From positions 124,001 through 188,000 of the forward strand of contig JBAGJB010000221.1 of assembly GCA_037577475.1 (NCBI GenBank): a stretch of DNA of 64,000 nucleotides, read 5' to 3'. A program made the translations under genes and the position numbers. Below the pieces are notes generated by a model that was not told where the DNA came from, searched no databases, and saw nothing but the letters and a program-made list of their open reading frames with translations. The DNA comes from Chaunax sp. Z400. Lineage: Eukaryota > Chordata > Actinopteri > Lophiiformes > Chaunacidae. How positions within the stretch are numbered: position 1 is the first letter of the stretch; each line of letters starts with the position of its first letter. This document shows, piece by piece, positions 61,163 through 64,000 of this stretch.

Positions 61163-63202
61163 CTCGGGAACGGAAGGTCGTAGAGACTCGGGGATAAGCT
61201 CTTTCAATGGTTTTATGGGGTCTCCAAGAACGCCAGCAGGTAAACCGAGTCTCTACGACTTACGGTTCCGAGATACACACATTCACTATAGGCGAACCAA
61301 ACCCCATTCACTTCAATGGGAAAATGAACTTGAGTATAACTCGGGAACGGAAGGTCGTAGAGACTCGGGACCAACGTCCGTCTAGGGGTTTATGTGGTCT
61401 CTGAGAACACCAGTCTTTGTCCCGAGTCTGTGCGACCTTCCTTTCCCGAGATATGACATGTCCAGTAGGGGCGTATTTTGAATGTCTGTATCTCGGGAAC
61501 GGAAGGTCGTAGAGACTCGGGGAGAAGTCTGGCGTGTTCAGAGACCACGAATTATGTCCGACGGATCAGGGTCCCGAGTCTCTACGACCTTCCGTTCCCG
61601 AGTTATACTCAAGTTTATTTTCCCATTGAAGTGAATGGGGTTTGGTTCGCCTATAGTGAATGTGTGTATCTCGGAAACGGAAGGTCGTAGAGACTCGGGA
61701 CCAACGTCCGTCTAGGGGTTTATGTGGTCTCTGAGAACACCAGTCTTTGTCCCGAGTCTGTGCGACCTTCCTTTCCCGAGATATGACATGTCCAGTAGGG
61801 GCGTATTTTGAATGTCTGTATCTCGGGAACGGAAGGTCGTAGAGACTCGGGGATAAGCTCTTTCAATGGTTTTATGGGGTCTCCAAGAACGCCAGCAGGT
61901 AAACCGAGTCTCTACGACTTACGGTTCCTGAGATATGACATGTATTTTTGGTGATTTTTGGAATGTTTGTATCTCGGGAACGGAAGGTCGTAGAGACTCG
62001 GGACCAACGTCCGTCTAGGGGTTTATGTGGTCTCTGAGAACACCAGTCTTTGTCCCGAGTCTGTGCGACCTTCCTTTCCCGAGATATGACATGTCCAGTA
62101 GGGGCGTATTTTGAATGTCTGTATCTCGGGAACGGAAGGTCGTAGAGACTCGGGGAGAAGTCTGGCGTGTTCAGAGACCACGAATTATGTCCGACGGATC
62201 AGGGTCCCGAGTCTCTACGACCTTCCGTTCCCGAGTTATACTCAAGTTTATTTTCCCATTGAAGTGAATGGGCTTTGGTTCGCCTATAGTGAATGTGTGT
62301 ATCTCGGAAACGGAAGGTCGTAGAGACTCGGGACCAACGTCCGTCTAGGGGTTTATGTGGTCTCTGAGAACACCAGTCTTTGTCCCGAGTCTGTGCGACC
62401 TTCCTTTCCCGAGATATGACATGTCCAGTAGGGGCGTATTTTGAATGTCTCTATCTCGGGAACGGAAGGTCGTAGAGACTCGGGGATAAGCTCTTTCAAT
62501 GGTTTTATGGGGTCTCCAAGAACGCTAGCAGGTAAACCGAGTCTCTACGACTTACGGTTCCCGAGATATGACATGTATTTTTGGTGATTTTTGGAATGTT
62601 TGTATCTCGGGAACGGAAGGTCGTAGAGACTCGGGACCAACGTCCGTCTAGGGGTTTATGTGGTCTCTGAGAACACCAGTCTTTGTCCCGAGTCTGTGCG
62701 ACCTTCCTTTCCCGAGATATGACATGTCCAGTAGGGGCGTATTTTGAATGTCTGTATCTCGGGAACGGAAGGTCGTAGAGACTCGGGGAGAAGTCTGGCG
62801 TGTTCAGAGACCACGAATTATGTCCGACGGATCAGGGTCCCGAGTCTCTACGACCTTCCGTTCCCGAGTTATACTCAAGTTTATTTTCCCATTGAAGTGA
62901 ATGGGCTTTGGTTCGCCTATGGTGAATGTGTGTATCTCGGAAACGGAAGGTCGTAGAGACTCGGGACCAACGTCCGTCTAGGGGTTTATGTGGTCTCTGA
63001 GAACACCAGTCTTTGTCCCGAGTCTGTGCGACCTTCCTTTCCCGAGATATGACATGTCCAGTAGGGGCGTATTTTGAATGTCTGTATCTCGGGAACGGAA
63101 GGTCGTAGAGACTCGCGGACAAGTGTGGGTTAGGGGTTAGGGTTAGGGTTAGGTTAGGTTAAGGGGATAAAAACTCAATCGGGGCCCTACCCGGGTTGGT
63201 AA
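61163..63202. repeat. Block 14: inverted-spacer A followed by 633-bp B-C-A-C repeats
   Basis: Order: modified A (61163-61339), C, then B-C-A-C at 61492 and 62125, then B-C-T. The 633-bp period lacks T for about 1.9 kb. The A at 62,455 has the AACGCTAGC loop and TCTCTATCTCGGG start seen at 19,340, but without that copy's 10-bp deletion, so it keeps the ancestral form. Confidence 0.85.
61273..61339 (-). repeat. Inverted B spacer replacing the A spacer
   Basis: After an A loop and the R1 motif, the expected 40-nt A spacer is absent. In its place are 67 nt that are the reverse complement of a B spacer (starts ATACACACATTCACTATAGG, ends TTGAGTATAA). The allele is AAGTTCATT with GGGGTTTGG, the same as the B spacer immediately upstream (60,944-61,010). 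The left junction reads ACGGTTCCGAGATAC, one C shorter than normal R1, as expected for a join between R1 and the reverse complement of F'. This is the only inverted module segment I found in the window. Confidence 0.9.
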
Positions 63203-64000
63203 CTTTTGAACGGAAGGTCGTAGAGACTCGGGGATAAGCTCTTTCAATGGTTTTATGGGGTCTCCAAGAACGCCAGCAGGTAAACCGAGTCCCTACGACT
63301 TACGTTTCCCGAGATATGACATGTATTTTTGGTGATTTTTGGAATGTTTGTATCTCGGGAACGGAAGGTCGTAGAGACTCGGGGAGAAGTCTGGCGTGTT
63401 CAGAGACCACGAATTATGTCCGACGGATCAGGGTCCCGAGTCTCTACGACCTTCCGTTCCCGAGTTATACTCAAGTTCATTTTCCCATTGAAGTGAATGG
63501 GGTTTGGTTCGCCTATAGTGAATGTGTGTATCTCGGAAACGGAAGGTCGTAGAGACTCGGGACCAACGTCCGTCTAGGGGTTTATGTGGTCTCTGAGAAC
63601 ACCAGTCTTTGTCCCGAGTCTGTGCGACCTTCCTTTCCCGAGATATGACATGTCCAGTAGGGGCGTATTTTGAATGTCTGTATCTCGGGAACGGAAGGTC
63701 GTAGAGACTCGCGGACAAGTGTGGGTTAGGGGTTAGGGTTAGGGTTAGGTTAGTTTAAGGGGATAAAAACTCAATCGGGGCCCTACCCGGGTTGGTAACT
63801 TTTGAACGGAAGGTCGTAGAGACTCGGGGATAAGCTCTTTCAATGGTTTTATGGGGTCTCCAAGAACGCCAGCAGGTAAACCGAGTCCCTACGACTTACG
63901 GTTCCCGAGATATGACATGTATTTTTGGTGATTTTTGGAATGTTTGTATCTCGGGAACGGAAGGTCGTAGAGACTCGGGACCAACGTCCGTCTAGGGGTT
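63203..64000. repeat. Block 15: ABCT, A and partial C at the window end
   Basis: ABCT (63203-63798), A (63799-63949) and the first 51 bases of C. The stretch 62,758-63,683 matches 60,237-61,162 at offset 2,521. The array continues past the end of the window. Confidence 0.85.

Larger units (their letters stand above)
1..64000. repeat. Satellite array of alternating inverted modules with embedded telomere-like tracts
   Basis: The entire window is built from four recurring modules, A, B, C and T, with no unique sequence between them. The same 30-bp motif (begins CTCGGGAACGG, ends GAGACTCGGG) or its reverse complement recurs roughly every 70-100 bp in alternating orientation. Module lengths of 151, 178, 152 and about 115 are not all multiples of three, and every short open frame stops in the same place in the motif, so the array is not a coding repeat. 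The array begins inside a B spacer and ends inside a C loop, so neither flank is seen. Eukaryotic satellite DNA near or derived from a telomere is the simplest reading. The family is not one I recognise. Confidence 0.96.

Noticed and set aside
1..64000. Ribosomal RNA spacer, rRNA or other RNA genes
   Set aside because: No conserved rRNA, tRNA or snRNA segment is recognisable anywhere; every base belongs to modules A, B, C or T.

Overview
The whole 64 kb window is one uninterrupted array of satellite-type tandem repeats carrying short telomere-like TTAGGG tracts. I found no protein-coding gene, RNA gene, transposase or bacterial feature. TTAGGG-type tracts, satellite modules, higher-order repeat units and nested segmental duplications point to a eukaryotic chromosome, most likely a subtelomeric or interstitial heterochromatic block. 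The tract sequence fits vertebrates and many other animals, fungi, kinetoplastids and several algal groups, so I do not name a species. I do not recognise the satellite family. The array runs off both ends of the window: it opens inside a B-module spacer and closes inside a C module.

The array reads as a string of four modules. A (about 151 bp), B (about 178 bp) and C (about 152 bp) share one plan: a 30-bp motif 'F' (begins CTCGGGAACGG, ends GAGACTCGGG), an exactly 51-nt loop, the reverse complement of the motif ('R', exact in B, degenerate in A and C), and an inter-hairpin spacer of 40, 67 or 41 nt. The motif therefore alternates in orientation along the whole array, and each module can fold into a hairpin or cruciform. 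The loops of A and C are homologous in direct orientation, while the loop of B matches C as its reverse complement. Module T (110-127 bp) carries the telomere-like tract. I count 71 copies, all with the G-rich strand on +, always after a C and always before an A.

Modules follow a restricted order: A goes to B or C, B only to C, C to A, B or T, and T only to A. The T-delimited higher-order units are mainly ABCT (about 596 bp), ACBCT (about 748 bp), ABCABCT (about 1077 bp) and longer unions.

Layout: 1-5.1 kb is a distinctive older-looking variant class with TTTAGGG-containing tracts. 5.1-7.7 kb is transitional. 7.7-17.4 kb reappears almost unchanged at 24.97-34.6 kb (offset 17,260 bp). 16.8-22.2 kb is a 2,712-bp tandem duplication. 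34.6-43.8 kb is a 5,169-bp tandem duplication. 43.3-47.3 kb is rich in 596-bp ABCT units. 47.3-54.3 kb has copies at offsets of 2,091 and 2,585 bp. 54.3-59.3 kb is T-poor with a 2,163-bp duplication. 59.1-61.2 kb copies 24.7-26.8 kb. 61.16-63.2 kb is T-poor and contains the only inverted spacer in the window (61,273-61,339), followed by 633-bp BCAC repeats.

The most interesting content is structural: an alternating inverted-repeat lattice with evidence of both an ancient inversion (the B loop) and a recent one (the spacer at 61.27 kb) between its arms, coupled to regularly spaced G-quadruplex-capable telomeric tracts. All coordinates come from reading by eye. Module boundaries should be good to a few bases, but I could not run alignments.
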